From: Karstenula rhodostoma CBS 690.94
Taxonomy: Eukaryota > Ascomycota > Dothideomycetes > Pleosporales > Didymosphaeriaceae
Length of the DNA: 64,000 nt
Assembly: GCA_010093485.1 (NCBI GenBank)
Contig: MU001500.1
Span: 320,198-384,197, forward strand
Reading direction: 5' to 3'
The position numbers and the translations under genes were made by a program. Positions 11,316-23,938 of the stretch are shown piece by piece. Below the pieces are notes generated by a model, which was not told the DNA's origin, did no database searches, and worked only from the letters and a program-made list of their open reading frames with translations. The stretch's first letter is position 1, and each line of letters begins with the position of its first letter.

Positions 11316-12206
11316 GCGTCGCTTCTTTCTCCGCCCACGTTCGTTCACGCTTTGGGATGCTACGACTTGGATGAACCCTGGGCAACCACCTTTGTAAAAC
11401 AATAAACTTGTTGTCGTTTCTATGCATCGGCGACACTTGCTCGCTTTAGGGACGGACTGAACGTGTTGAGAGGCAAGAAGGTGTCTAGGGATGAAAACGC
11501 ATGACGCATGACCAGGCTTGGATTGTACGCGTATCTGTAGGGACACGTACCGGTGGCTTTATCTATTTAACTCGGGGTAGACGGAGAGGAGAATTCAATT
11601 CGTCATGTCACATTTTCCGTGGACTTGAGATGAGCATGGTGATAAGTTGTAATGGCGATGGTAGGCTGATAAGCTCTCTTCGGAGTTGTAGTAGTCTGTT
11701 CCAGGTTCGCATTGACATGTATATTACGCTGCTGGGCCTAGGTGTACGGCCTAATCACAGTGCAGTTCACACTACGAAGAGGCCTCAGAGAACCCAACAA
11801 CACCTCCACGATCGCATCAGCCTGTTCCACGAAAGCACAGGCACAGCGTTGCGTTCGTTGCAAATGTGTTTAGAAACATCAATCTAATACCACAGGCTCG
11901 CAAAGACCAGTAAACCAAGAATGGTTATGGTTAAGCCTCCATCTACTTGTCAAGTAGTCGCTCGGCCGTGGTTGGTGCTCATTGGCTGTTGTGGTCGGAG
12001 GCAATCACTGCCAAGACCGGTCGTTTACTGAGGTCCCCGGCAGCTTCACTTCGTAATACAGCTGCCTCCGAGCTCAGCACCAACACCGCCTTTACACCCC
12101 GCACCGGCGACCCATCCCCGCCACGCTCGCTGCAGTACCCCTCTATATCTGCTGCTTCAGTCTGACCATCTCCACCCCGCATTAATCTCCGCCGCACCCC
12201 GCCACC
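11316..12206. other. Intergenic region, no gene seen
   Basis: Holds the RER1 3' UTR and the RPT5 promoter region. The only ORF over 100 codons (11501-11887) has no domain, no intron-linked extension and looks like chance. Confidence 0.5.
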
Positions 12207-13769
12207 ATGTCGACACTGGAGGACCTCGACGACCTCGAGCGCGAGCAGAAGGAGGAGAAGAAAGACGAGAAGAAGGATGGCGACGACGGCAAGGATGGCA
12301 AGAAGGCCGATGGCGATGCCGACATGAAGGACACGGAGCCGGAAGAGGAGGCGCTAGACGACGAGATCCTCAACCTGGCCACACGAGACGTTGTCGCGCG
12401 GAAGCGGCTGCTGGAGAACGACATGCGGATAATGAGGAGCGAGTTTCAGCGGTTGTCGCACGAGAAGGCGTCCATGAACGAGAAGATCAAGGACAATCTG
12501 GATAAGATCGAGAACAACAGGTACGCCGACCGGCCACCATGGGCTTTGCCGCTTGCACATAGGCCTACCGCGCTTGACCTGACTGACTGATTGCAGGCAA
12601 CTTCCATACCTCGTCGGAAACGTCGTCGAGATATTGGATCTCGATGTCACGGAGGAGGCGGCAGAAGAGGGTGCAAACATCGACCTGGACGCCACCCGCG
12701 TGGGCAAGTCGGCCGTCATCAAGACATCGACACGGCAAACCATCTTCCTCCCGCTCATCGGCCTTGTCGATCACGAGAAGCTCAAGCCGGGTGACTTGAT
12801 TGGTGTGAATAAGGATTCGTACCTCGTCTTGGACACACTTCCCGCCGAGTATGACAGCAGAGTGAAGGCTATGGAGGTTGACGAGAAGCCCACGGAGAAG
12901 TACACGGACGTTGGTGGATTGGACAAGCAGATTGAGGAGCTCGTCGAGGCTGTCGTGTGGCCGATGAAAGAGGCCGAGCGGTTCAAGAAGATCGGCATCA
13001 AGGCGCCCAAGGGTACGCATTTGGACTCGATACTGAAGACCCAACACTGACACTCTACAGGTGCGCTCATGTACGGGCCCCCCGGTACCGGCAAGACGCT
13101 ACTCGCCCGTGCTTGTGCTGCGCAGACAGACGCGACCTTCCTCAAGCTCGCCGGTCCCCAACTCGTGCAGATGTTCATTGGTGACGGTGCGAAGCTGGTC
13201 CGCGACTGCTTCGCGCTTGCAAAGGAGAAGGCACCCTCAATCATCTTCATCGACGAGCTGGATGCTGTCGGCACGAAGCGTTTCGATTCGGAGAAGTCTG
13301 GAGACCGTGAAGTGCAGCGAACCATGTTGGAACTGCTGAACCAGCTGGACGGTTTCGCATCCGACGACCGTGTGAAGGTGCTCGCGGCCACGAACCGTGT
13401 CGACGTCCTAGATCCGGCCTTGCTCCGATCAGGTCGTCTGGACAGGAAGATTGAGTTCCCGCTCCCCAACGAGGAGGCGCGGGCTCAGATTCTGCGCATC
13501 CACTCGCGGAAAATGACGGTCGACGATGGCGTCAACTGGCCGGAGCTGGCGCGCAGCACGGATGAGTTCGGCGGTGCGCAGCTCAAGGCCGTGTGCGTCG
13601 AGGCAGGCATGATCGCGCTCCGATTAGGACAGCAGAAGATCAGCCACGAGCATTACGTCGACGCCATATCAGAAGTACAGGTAAGCCGAAGCACTCGGGC
13701 GCGGCAGTCGAGACCATGGCTAACCGTCTCCAGGCCAAGAAGAAGGACACGGTCAATTTCTACGCGTAG
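12207..13769 (+). CDS. RPT5: 26S proteasome regulatory ATPase RPT5
   Basis: Four exons (12207-12520, 12597-13012, 13061-13680, 13734-13769) give 461 residues. One of six AAA ATPases in the base of the 19S particle that unfold substrates and open the 20S gate. The order is: acidic/Lys-rich start, coiled coil, OB domain ([16 protein letters not shown]), AAA domain with Walker A GPPGTGKT at about residue 248, Walker [10 protein letters not shown] at about 303, and arginine finger region [15 protein letters not shown]. The last 12-codon exon supplies [11 protein letters not shown]; its FYA end is the HbYX motif that docks into the alpha ring and, together with SEVQAKKK, marks RPT5 rather than the other Rpt subunits. 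An unspliced frame would run on to 14295 and lose this motif. Confidence 0.97.
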
Positions 13770-14595
13770 TGGGGCCGAGTGGATAGACAGCTCGTTGCAA
13801 GTGCAGGCTCCCTATGTTGGTGGCCGCGCTGTACTATTAGGTAGAATTCAATCCATCACGACCGGTCCAGCATCGCTTCTGATGATGCACATTGGTGGGG
13901 TTTTGTCGGAGGTGTTCCTGCGTGCACAATATCCGATAGCCTCACGACACGTCCTCTCGGCGACGTGGGCCTACTGTTGGAGGCGCGACCGGATCAGCGC
14001 GCCAATCTGTGCGACATGCTCCCACGGTCTGGTTGTAAGGCCTGATGCAGGTCACAACGCGCTCGTCATCAGATGTAGACGCTGTGTTGTCGCACGCCTC
14101 GCGTGTGGCGCTGCTGATTGGCTGCAGGCTAGACCACGAACATGTCCTGAACGCATCCCCAGGACCTCAACACCAGCCTCAGCTTACCACGGGGAAAAGC
14201 AATGCCTCGTGATAGGCCCAAGCGCCAGCCTCGTCGTCGAGCCACCATGGCGTCTGGAGAGACTCTCGGTTCCTTGGGCCCTGCACAACCGCTGAAAGCG
14301 AGCTGGAATCGCTCCGTTTCGCCTCAACCCACGTCTACATTCGGGCCAGCGCCGCATGTGCCTCGTTCAATTGGCTGAGACACGGCCTCGACGAGGAGCA
14401 TCACTTGCCTACTGTATGCGCGGGGCCTAGCATCAGGTGGAGGGGCAGAATGACGAACCGAAGTCGGAACGCTGGCCGGAACTGGTGGCCTTCCTCCCAT
14501 ATAACGAATGCCTCCGCGTGTCATCATCGTCTCTTTTCTGCCTACGTTTTCTCGTGCCCGCTCCTGGTTCCGTCTGGACATCTCTAGCCGCAGCT
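13770..14595. other. Intergenic region, no gene seen
   Basis: RPT5 3' UTR and BTA1 upstream region. The frame that continues RPT5 exon 3 through here is intron read-through, not coding. Confidence 0.5.
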
Positions 14596-17435
14596 ATGCT
14601 CGGCCTTTCGACACTCCTCCCGAGGGACCCCTTCAACTCGGTCGTCCTGGCTGTGGGTGTGCTGAGCGTCTTTGTGCTCGCTACCTTTGCCATTGCCTTC
14701 AGGCCCAAGGGAGAGGCGAGTAGCTTCCAGGCGTACTTGAAGTTTGCGTATGCGTGCTTTTTGAAGCCGCATACTGGGGATAAGAACGGGGACCAGCAGG
14801 ATGCTTTGGTAGGTTGATGTGTTTCTGAGATTTGGTCATGGCTCACAGGGAGTAGGAAAGCTTCTACAAGGCCCAGGCGGACGTCTACGATGCTACGCGC
14901 ACGCGGCTGCTGAGAGGCCGCGAGGATATGCTGGGGTTGGTGGCAGCGCAGTTGAAGCACCGCTGTGAAGCTGCACTCATCTCCCAGAGACCAGTGTGGG
15001 TAGACGTGAGTACATCGCTGGTGCTTTTCTCACAGCACTAACAGATACAGGTTGGCGGCGGGACCGGTCACAAGTGAGCAGAAGTAGGCCCCCGGGTAAC
15101 CGACCAAACTGATCCTGTGTAGCGTCGAACAGATGGGCAAGTTCGTCTCTGTCCCTGAATTCTTCCGCTCAGTTTGTACGCTATCTTTCTCGTTGAAAAG
15201 TCCACGCTAATGCTCCCAGACGTCGTCGACCTCTCCCCCAGCCTCTGCGAAATGGCCCGCAAGCGCTTCACCCGCCTCGGATGGAAGAACGTCAAAGTCA
15301 TCTGCCAGGACGCCCGCACCTTCCGCCTCCACGAGCACGAACCGCAAGCCCACCAGCGCAAGGCGATGATTTCGCGAGGCCAGATAGTGCGAGACCTCGA
15401 CGAGAACGCCGACGCCGGTGGTGCCGAGCTTGTCACCATGAGCTACGCACTCTCCATGATTCCTGAGTTCTACCCAGTCATTGACTCCATCTCTTCATTG
15501 TTGAGCTCGAACGGTATTGTTGGTGTTGTCGACTTTTACGTGCAGAGCAGGGTCGAGTTCAACAGGAGGAATTACACCGGTGGAGCTATCAATAGGCACT
15601 GCATGTGGATTTCTAGGGTCTTCTGGAGGACGTGGTTTGAGATTGACCGTGTCAATCTGGAGGCTGCTCGTCGTGTGCGTACCATCATATTGCTTCCACG
15701 TTACCGCCTAGTCTAATTGATTCCAGGACTACCTCGAATACCGTTTCGGCACCGTCCTCAGCGTCAACGCCCGCAACCATTTCTTCGGCGTCAGGATGCC
15801 GTACTATATCTGGGTCGGGTGCTCGAAAGACAGTGGTGCCTCGACCACGAAGCTCGCTGAAATCGATGCGGCTGCGACTGAGTCCCCCTACCTGTCTGCT
15901 CTTGATCTCCGAACTGGACCTGTACCTGCGGACGTCGAAGTCCGATCCAAGGCCTATGAATCAGCCATCGTGAACCTGCAGTCTAGCCTTCCTCTTCCTG
16001 CTACGTGGTAGGTATGCTTGATGGGGTTCTTCGACCATGCTGACGGTGGACAGGTATCAGAACCACCACTGGCGAATCCACTACGACGAGTCCCTCCCCA
16101 AGCACACACGCTTCAACGATTCCTACATCTACGCCTTCACCTGGGAAGACGACCGCGCTGATGCCCGCCTCCTCAAGGTGACCTCTGACGATGTCGTCCT
16201 TGCGATTACCTCTGCCGGCGACAACATCCTCTCTTTCTGCCTCGACGCCCCGCGCCGCGTCCACGCCGTCGACCTCAACCCCTCGCAAAACCACCTTCTC
16301 GAGCTCAAAGTCGCCGCCTTCACCGCGCTCCCCTACCCCGACGTCTGGAAGCTCTTCGGCGACGGCAAGCACCCCGACTTCCGGGACCTCCTCATCAAGA
16401 AGCTCAGCCCGCACATGAGTTCCACCGCCTTCCAGTACTGGCTCAAGAACGGACCGGGCGTCTTCTCCAACGACTCCAGCAAAGGCCTTTACTACTCAGG
16501 CGGCTCCGGCAACGCCATCGCCCTCTGCGGCTGGCTCTTCCGCCTCCTCGGCCTCACCGCCGACGTGCAGAAGCTCTGCGCGGCCCAAACCCTCAACGAG
16601 CAGCGCGAGATCTGGAACCGCAGCCTCAAGAACCTCATCCACAGCAAACTCCTCACCTGGACCATCTTCTCCAACGAAAAATGGCTCTGGAAAGCCCTCG
16701 GCGTACCCCCCGCCCAACGCGCCGTCATCGAAGCCGACTCCAAGAAGAACGCCGACTTCTCCCCCGCCACCGCCGAGCGCAGCACGACCAGCGGCAACGC
16801 CATCTACGAATACGTCCTCAACACCTTCGAGCCCGTCGTCACCACCACCCTGCTTTCTACTAGTAACCACTACTACCTCCTCACCCTCCTCGGCCACTAC
16901 ACACCCTCGTCCCACCCGACCTACCTCTCCCCGAAATCCCACTCCAAGCTCGCCCGCCCCGACGCCTTCAAAGGCCTGCGCATCCACACAGACGAAATCT
17001 CAGAGGTCATCGCCCGCATGCGACCCGCGACCCTCACCATCGTCGTCGTCATGGACAGCATGGACTGGTTCCCGCCCACGGGCACGCAGGCCGGCCGGCA
17101 GATACGCGCGTTGAACCGCGCGTTGAAGCTGAAGGGGCGCGTCATGCTGAGGAGTGCGGGGCTCGAGCCGTGGTATCTGGCGCTGTTTGAGGAGTGTGGG
17201 TTTAGCTGTAAGAGGGTCGCGGTGAGGGTGCCGGGGGCGTGTATTGATCGGTGAGTTTTACCCCCCTTCTTGCTGGGTGGCGTGGGGTGTGGCTAACTGG
17301 GGGTGTAGGGTGAATATGTATGCTAGTACGTGGATTTGCACAAAGGAGGTGGATCTTGAGCGCGAGGATGCGGGGGCGGGGCTGCGGAAGGGGTCGTTGG
17401 GAGAGTTGACGATTGGGGCGCCGGCTATTAGGTAG
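14596..17435 (+). CDS. BTA1: Betaine lipid (DGTS) synthase
   Basis: Eight exons (14596-14808, 14856-15005, 15051-15073, 15123-15175, 15220-15674, 15727-16007, 16054-17250, 17309-17435) join in phase to 832 residues. It makes diacylglyceryl-trimethylhomoserine, a phosphorus-free substitute for phosphatidylcholine, from diacylglycerol and S-adenosylmethionine. The N-terminus has a membrane anchor (residues about 13-35). A BtaB-like methyltransferase follows, with SAM motif VDVGGGTGHN, then VVDLSPSLCEMARKRF. The C-terminal half is BtaA-like (DUF3419), with AITSAGDNILSFCL and VHAVDLNPSQNHLLELK, the 3-amino-3-carboxypropyl transferase. The start chosen is the first ATG (MLGLSTLLP) before the membrane helix; the frame is open upstream without ATG. 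Exon 3 is only 23 nt. In fungi such genes are typically induced by phosphate limitation; no binding site was checked. Confidence 0.94.
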
Positions 17436-17449
17436 GTTGGGGGTGGGAC

Positions 17450-17479
17450 GGGATGGGATGGCATGGGATGGGATGGCAT
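17450..17479. repeat. Two exact 15-nt tandem copies downstream of BTA1
   Basis: GGGATGGGATGGCAT occurs twice head to tail immediately after the BTA1 stop codon, inside a G-rich, pyrimidine-poor strand. Confidence 0.85.
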
Positions 17480-18158
17480 GGGCCGCTGGGGATGATACCA
17501 CGATACACATTTCTCTTATCCGTTTGATGCCGTTTAGATTATGCCGAAATGAACTCAACTACGTTTGTTGCAGCCGAATATAAACTACACGCCATAGCAT
17601 GCAAAAACCCCCTAACCCAGGAATCGCAGCATCTCGAACACCATCCGATTTACTCAGGCGACACGAACTCTGCCGCGGTGGCTGGCGTGGCTGGCCCGGC
17701 GAAGTCGAGCCAAGTTTACATAGTGCGTGGAAGATGCAGAGGATAAAGGATACCACTACCGCTTCCGCGTCCCAGCGCCTTTTGATAGCAGCTTTACCGT
17801 TAAACCTCAATCATTCCAAGCACAGCACAGCACAGCACCACCTCACCTCACTTGCGTACCCTTCGTCTAATAACCCATCCCAATTCACAGCTCTACACAG
17901 CTGAGCTGAACTTCTTCTCCGCCACTACTACACGTACCAAAAGCTTTCTGCTCCCGTCTACACCCAGCTGGCCAGCTCGTTGCTATCGCATCCCCGTGCG
18001 GCAGGGTTAGTACACCCCGCATTACATCGACGCATAGGCCGGAGGTCTTATTCGGAGGATGAAGCTGTTGAGGTATTAGGATAGTGGGGTTATGCGGTTT
18101 TTCGACTCGAGTTTGTGCGATGCGGGGAGGGCTTTGCGGGATAGTATACGCTGAGGTT

Positions 18159-18281
18159 TTAGGGTAAGGGGGTTTGTTAGGGGGTGAAGTTGAGTGTGGG
18201 TGTTAAGGGATGGTACTTTTGGGTTAGGGGGTGAGTGGATGGCTTGGGTGGTTAGGTTGGGGATGAGGTGAGATGTTAGGG
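18159..18281 (+). repeat. Scattered telomere-like TTAGGG motifs
   Basis: Four exact TTAGGG hexamers (18159, 18177, 18224, 18276) lie within about 120 nt on one strand, with further TTAAGGG and TTAGGT variants, in a strongly G/T-biased stretch. It is not a perfect array, so either a degenerate interstitial telomere tract or simply G-rich low-complexity DNA. Confidence 0.45.
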
Positions 18282-18289
18282 TTTGTGGG

Positions 18290-18610
18290 TTATTATTACT
18301 AGTTATATTAGCCTCAGATAAATATTGTTATATCGCTTTTTAAACTAGCTAATAAGATTATAAAGAAGTCTCTATAAGCTAATTAAAATATAGGATTTTA
18401 GCTAATTAGAGCCCTTAAATTACCCTTTTAAGCTAACTAGATCTAGACCTGAGGTTTCGCCAGCTGTATTTATTCTACTGTAATAGTTCATTTCCTCACT
18501 TTGTTCGTCATGAACAATAAAAAGGACCCCTGTAGGGAAAAAGAAACTGCTCCTTATAGAGACTAGAATAACCTATTATAGTAGAAGATAAGGAGGAATA
18601 GGGCTTAAGG
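18290..18610. repeat. AT-rich, TpA-dense relic (RIP-like)
   Basis: Sharp change to TA-rich sequence full of TTA/TAG/CTAATTAA words and stop codons in all frames, unlike its GC-rich neighbours. This is the usual look of a transposon copy destroyed by RIP (C-to-T, giving TpA). No coding remnant could be identified. Confidence 0.5.
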
Positions 18611-18932
18611 AGGTAAGAGTAGCTAAACGCGCGAATAGAGGAGATCGTACTTACTCTGGTCTGCGCAGACTCACCGCTAGGCTTACAAGGCGCAGTTCCG
18701 CACGCCTAGATAACGCATCGCAGCCCCCTAGTGCGTAAAGGAGTGTGCCATTGGATTGTGGGATCCTCGTTTTAGTGTGGAAGCGTTGATTGGTGACCAC
18801 TTGCTGTCAATACACATCCGTTTGCAGAACCTAAAGCATTAGGGAACTCCACCCGTGTCCGGTCCGCCGACACATGATATACACTATTGTCTTTGCACAT
18901 CTTTCACTGCATTCTGCATCAACACATTCAAG

Positions 18933-19770
18933 ATGGCCCCGTACCTCTCACCAATTCTGCAATGGGGAAGGGACAATCGACTGTCGGGAATCTCTACCCG
19001 TGTTCTGAAAAATACACTCCGTCTCGCCAAGGGTCGCCTTCGGATTATCATCGTCCTTCTTGAGCCGATTGCGGATAGCGGTTCATACGACAAGATGATA
19101 CAGCGATGCGCTACACTCCGAGAGATCAATTCACTTATCGCCATGGTGTCAAATGGAAAGTATTCATTAGACGATGTCACAATTCTAGACATCCGGATTC
19201 TACTCAGCAAGGCGAGAATGGAACGATGGAATATGGGGGATGATGTTCTGGAGGCAGCGTATGACGTGTTTCAAAAGGTGGTTGAGCAGAAATCGCCCGA
19301 TGTGATACTGACATTGCAATGCCAGACGAAGACGGCCAAGAATAGACTTGCGAGAGAACTGTGTGGGCATTTACGGGAAGATTCCACTACGGGTAGGATC
19401 TGGATTCAAGGTCATAATACGGTAATCATATATGGATTCCATCCGAGCATATATCTGCACTATACAGAGGACAGCGAAGAACAAGCTCGACTGCGCCAAC
19501 TCCTTACAACTCGCTTCCAAAATTCCTTCGATTGCCTTGACGCAGTACCAGTTCGTCGACGGAATACTGCGCGAAAGTTGAATCAGACGTATCGCAATCA
19601 AGAATCGTTATACTCGCGCCGTTTGAGTCGGCCACACACTGATAAGGTGAGCTTTGCAATAAGATGCGGCACGATTTGCGACTTTTATTGACGGGAGTCA
19701 GTCATCACTTGCTTCTCGATCTTGCGATATATCAACCGTGACAAGGGGATTCGAAAACATGCGGATCTAG
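18933..19770 (+). CDS. Orphan protein next to the dynamin-like gene
   Basis: Exon 1 from ATG 18933 to 19646 (238 codons) followed by a likely 55-nt intron (GTGAGC...TTGAC...TCAG) and a 23-codon exon 19702-19770, giving 260 residues. Without splicing the frame ends at 19691. The protein is basic, starts MAPYLSPILQWGRDNRLSG and has an even helix-rich composition; I recognise no domain. The upstream extension of the frame uses only a GTG and is not used. Base composition is less C-rich at third positions than in the conserved block. Function unknown; it shares an island with the dynamin-like GTPase 1.1 kb downstream on the same strand. Confidence 0.65.
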
Positions 19771-20871
19771 CTTTTCTACATCGCACCCTAGACATCGTCA
19801 CCGGTCGATTCCATTGCAATGCAGATCTGGCAGTTTTGTATGCTCCTGGTCTTGTGCCACCATTATCTTTGCCAAATGGAAATAGGTACTTTATCGCACA
19901 AGTATAGCTCATGTTGCATCCCAAGTGACTTGCTGTAGCATGTGGTGCCGGTGGTTCACGGATCCCCTCCCTCCCGGAGCTTGCAAATGTGTCCAACGAG
20001 TTGGTGACGCTTACTACGACAAATTGATAAGGGTGAGATGATGCAACCGACGAAGGCATGTGAAATTTCTTATGGATGATGACTTGGGCGATCAGAGATC
20101 CATGGGGCTCAAGAATCGTTGCTCACCTTTGCTATGCGCAACGATCCCTTGGAGTAAGACAACATCGGCGGCGAGAGGAGCAGATCGGCTTATGAAAAAC
20201 ACCGCTGAATGACTTAGACATACGCGGACATTTAACAGATACCGCGAAAGGGAACTGATCACCTGTCGTCTTACCTAGATCGTCGCCGTCCGACATTTGA
20301 CTGACATGAGATCGCACTCCTACGTATCAACTGCTTGACATGATACACCTTCGACTGATAAGCCGTAGGCTGGGTTCATCCAGTGGGAGACCTGTTCTAC
20401 CTCTGAAATTTTCAGCTTGATAATCAGATAACTGCAAAAAGCTGGGTAACTGATGCATGCGAACGCAAACGACATCCTGCTTGTCCTTTACAATGGCTAC
20501 CTATGGGCTGGTCGTCCGGGTTAGCATGGCGTTCACGATTTCAGGATAGATCAGCACTGGACTGGGATACCTGACCTTATTAAATTGTTGGTCCCGTCAC
20601 ATCGATGCCTTCTCGGCGGGCTACCGTAGTCTCACATAAGAATTTCCACGAACGCGTGGTAGGATGATCATGGATTTTCCGGCTCCACGTCAAACGCTCT
20701 TATCATGATCTCATAAGCATACTTCCTGTAACGCAAGCGGTTCATGCTTATCGTTGACAGAGGCGGGCATCCTGACGACAAAAGCTATAAAGACATACTA
20801 AATCCTCGCAGGATGTCGCTTCACCTGTGACTGAAATAATCGCATACACTTCACTTTTGACACACTCCACC
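19771..20871. other. Intergenic region between orphan gene and dynamin-like gene
   Basis: About 1.1 kb with many stops in all frames and no supported gene; one TATA-like box near the dynamin start is listed separately. Confidence 0.5.
20786..20792 (+). promoter_or_regulatory. TATA-like box upstream of the dynamin-like gene
   Basis: TATAAAG lies 80 nt upstream of the dynamin-like ATG, a plausible core promoter element; position is the only support. Confidence 0.3.
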
Positions 20872-23234
20872 ATGACAACAACGAAATCTCTCGGACTCGG
20901 TGCCATCGGCGATCTCGACAACGAGAAACGTCTGCGCATCCTCGGCGTGATTGACAAGCTGCGAGAGCTTGGTGTCAGTGAGAACGTGTCTCTGCCTCAG
21001 GTATGCAGCAGCTTTCGCAAAGTTGGATCCAATACTCATCGTAAGCAAGCTTGTGGTCGTCGGAGACCAGTCCAGCGGGAAGTCGTCCCTCTTAGAAGGG
21101 CTTACTGGGCTGTGCTTCCCTGTCGCTAGTGACTTGTGCACGCGTTTTGCAACGCAAATCGTCCTACGTCGCGCACCAGCCCATGAGGCACAGGTCAAAA
21201 TCACGATTATCCCTGGTCCAGATGCACAAGGGGACGAAGCGACCTTGGATTTCTTACTGGGCTTTACGAAAACGCTTTCGGCTGAGGAGTTCGACAGCGA
21301 GAGGTTTCAGGAAATCTTCAACGAGGTATTTGGGAGTAATTAAAGTCAATGACAGGATTGATGCAACACAGGCCGCTGAGCGTATGGGGTTACCGGGCCC
21401 GAACACAGAAAACTTGGAGGATCTTGAGAAACGCTTCTCTGACGACATCCTCAAAATCGAACTTTCTGGGCCCGATCATCATCACCTCAGTGTCGTTGAT
21501 GTGCCGGGTCTGTTTCACAGTAAGTCAGGACTTATGGAAGTATGATTTCCGCTGACTCGCCAGACCCTACTAAGTATCAGACCGAAGAAGACCGGGCAAT
21601 TATCCGGAAGCTTATTGAGGATTACATCACTGATAAGCGTACCATCATCTTGTCCGTATGCCTCGAGACGTCCAAGTACTTTCTGATCCTTTCTTAGGGC
21701 GGTCATGGATGCTCGGAACAATCTTGCCAACCAAGAAGTGTAAGTGGCTTCTATGATTGTAGTCTCACGATTGACCGATCTAGATTTTCTATGGCTCGTG
21801 CGGCTGACCCTGCTGGTAAACGTACCGTTGGAATCATTACGAAATGCGATGCGTTACAGCCCGGAGACGAGCAAGGTGTAAGTGCGGACGGTGGTAGATG
21901 AACGGAGCCCATCTGACATAAGACAGGTCTTCCGCATTGCCAAGAACGAGGTTGAGAAACTGAACCACGGTTGGTTTGTCGTGAAGAACCGCTCGACTCA
22001 GGACATTGTGGCGGGAGTCACCATTGAAGACAGGCATAGGCGTGAGAAGCAATTCTTTTCAACAGTTGCCCCCTGGACAGAGTTGAAAAAGAATCGAACC
22101 GGAATCCATGCGCTCAAGTCCTTTCTTGGAGGTCTTCTTTACGACCATATCAGCAATGAATTCCCGGACGTGGTGAAAGATATCGAGCAACTTTCATCAA
22201 GCACCCTGAAAGAGCTGGAGATACTGGGGCCGTCGCGTCAGACGACTGCCGACCAAAGACGTTTCCTAATGCGCCTAGCCAATGCGTATCAGCAGGATGT
22301 TTCAAATGCTTTAAACGGCAACTACGACCCAGGGCTCGACGGAGATAATCCAATCAAACTCCGCATGCATGTACGCAAGCTTAGCGATAAGTTCGCAGAT
22401 CGCATGGCACGTTCCGGACATGCCAAAGTTTTCCACACCGTGCAAGGAGACATCGACAAAGAATTTGCGCGCTCAGGTGGTGATAGGGGGGACATTTCTG
22501 AATGGATTCGAAACCTGTACCGCGAATCTCGTGGTGCTGAGCTGCCTGGCACTGTGAATCCGCGAGTTCTTGAGAACATGTTCCGCCAGCAATCCGAGCC
22601 CTGGAGAAAGATCGCAACCGTCTACATTGGAAGAATCAGCACTGCTATTCAGAGATTCAATGAAGCAGTTTTCGCAGAAAGGATCTCGGACGATGATTTG
22701 AGAATGAAACTTATGGCCAAGCTGTCTCATGGACATAGTAACATACACGACGAAGCCGGCCAGCAACTCACGATAATCCTGAACGATGAGAGAGGCGGAA
22801 TCCTTCAAACGGTAAACCACTACTTCGCTGATACGCTCTCCGCTATTCGCGAAGAGCGAGTTCTGGCAAGATTGGAGGCTGCGGGTGTCGAAGACGGCTG
22901 CGCGGTCGATCTGACCCAGATGCTGAAAAGCATCCATCTCAGCAATGAAGACCAGGCTGTCAACGACATTCACGATACACTGAAAGCCTATTACAAAGTT
23001 GCTTTGAAACGGTTCACGGACAACGTTGTTCTCCAGGTTACAGAACGTCTATATCTTGGCCCCGATGGTCCAGTGAAATGCCTGTCCCCTGAGATGATTG
23101 GCGATTTACAGGACGGTGAATTAACCGATCTGGCAGGGGAGAACTTTGTTACCTCAAGCACTAGAAACGAACTTCTCAACAAGTATGAGCGATTCCAGAG
23201 AGCACTGGAGATTGCAAAACAGGCGCTCATGTAG
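20872..23234 (+). CDS. Dynamin-family large GTPase (Mx-like)
   Basis: Seven exons (20872-21000, 21050-21325, 21372-21519, 21564-21651, 21698-21739, 21784-21877, 21927-23234) join in phase to 694 residues; all six introns are 44-49 nt. Dynamins are GTP-driven membrane-remodelling polymers. The GTPase domain has P-loop GDQSSGKSS (about residue 48), DVPGL (G3, about 177) and TKCD (G4, about 247). Middle/stalk segments follow, and the C-terminus (about 600-690) is a GTPase effector domain (DIHDTLKAYYKVALKRFTD). There is no PH or Pro-rich domain and no membrane helix, so it is closer to the Mx-like fungal expansion than to Vps1, Dnm1 or Mgm1. Exon 4 ends at a GTCCGT donor, the weakest splice site. 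The codon use is less GC-biased than in the conserved block. It lies between an AT-rich relic and a tRNA, consistent with an accessory gene. Confidence 0.9.
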
Positions 23235-23938
23235 CTATTCGTCAAGGATCGGGTGGAGAGGATTTCGTCGAAACGATTCAACATCGTTCGTTATCATTGT
23301 AGTTAGTCATGATACGATCTTTTGTCGCGTTTGTCGCTGAACCGTCCGAATTCTTACTTGATATTGAAAGTTATCTGCACTAAGCGATACATGGTCGCAA
23401 AAAGCAGTCACCGTGGAATTCTTGGTCAAAGTAATATGTTAACCCGTTCGAACTTCAAGCCTGTGTGGATTAAGTAGATCAAAGCAGGCGAAAAATGAAC
23501 AGCTCAAACCAACCAGCTTCTTTAATAAAGAGAGTCTGCTTGCGATATGTTTGCTCCGCGATGTACCCGTAGCGGGCTAAGTCGTCGATACCATCTTTCC
23601 AATCCGGTCTGGGGAGGACTCAATTCGTCAAGGTTCAACAAATAAGCTTATAACACTTTCTCGTCGTGACCAGGTTCGAGGCAAACGTTGATACAACATG
23701 GAAATTCAGGTTTCTATCGCCTTAAGATAGTTGCTTCTCTTCTATACTGCGCTACACGGCCAAACATATTGCGTTACATAATTCATAGTTCAGGGTTATG
23801 CTATCGTTTATAGTAGCACTAGCTATTATATATAATATACTATACTAACTCTAGTGGATAGAGGAGCTTATATTAGTTATAGCCACAAAAATGTTATTAA
23901 ATAAAAAAATATCCTCGACTTCGTAGGATTTTGCTGGA
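23235..23938. other. Gene-free region with an AT-rich patch
   Basis: No gene seen. 23790-23890 is TA-rich (TATTATATATAATATACTATACTAA and similar short words), again RIP-like, and ends next to the tRNA terminator. Confidence 0.5.
23903..23909 (-). terminator. Pol III terminator of the tRNA gene
   Basis: A run of seven T on the minus strand about 30 nt beyond the tRNA 3' end, the expected RNA polymerase III stop. Confidence 0.6.

Larger units (their letters stand above)
17480..18932. other. Gene-free junction into the accessory island
   Basis: No gene seen. Contains a CAGCA microsatellite near 17823-17840, the G-rich stretch with TTAGGG motifs and the AT-rich relic, both listed separately. 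Confidence 0.5.

Noticed and set aside
13681..14295. Continuation of RPT5 exon 3 as a longer C-terminus
   Set aside because: It starts at a GTAAGC donor, and splicing gives the conserved [11 protein letters not shown] end; the read-through is not family-like.
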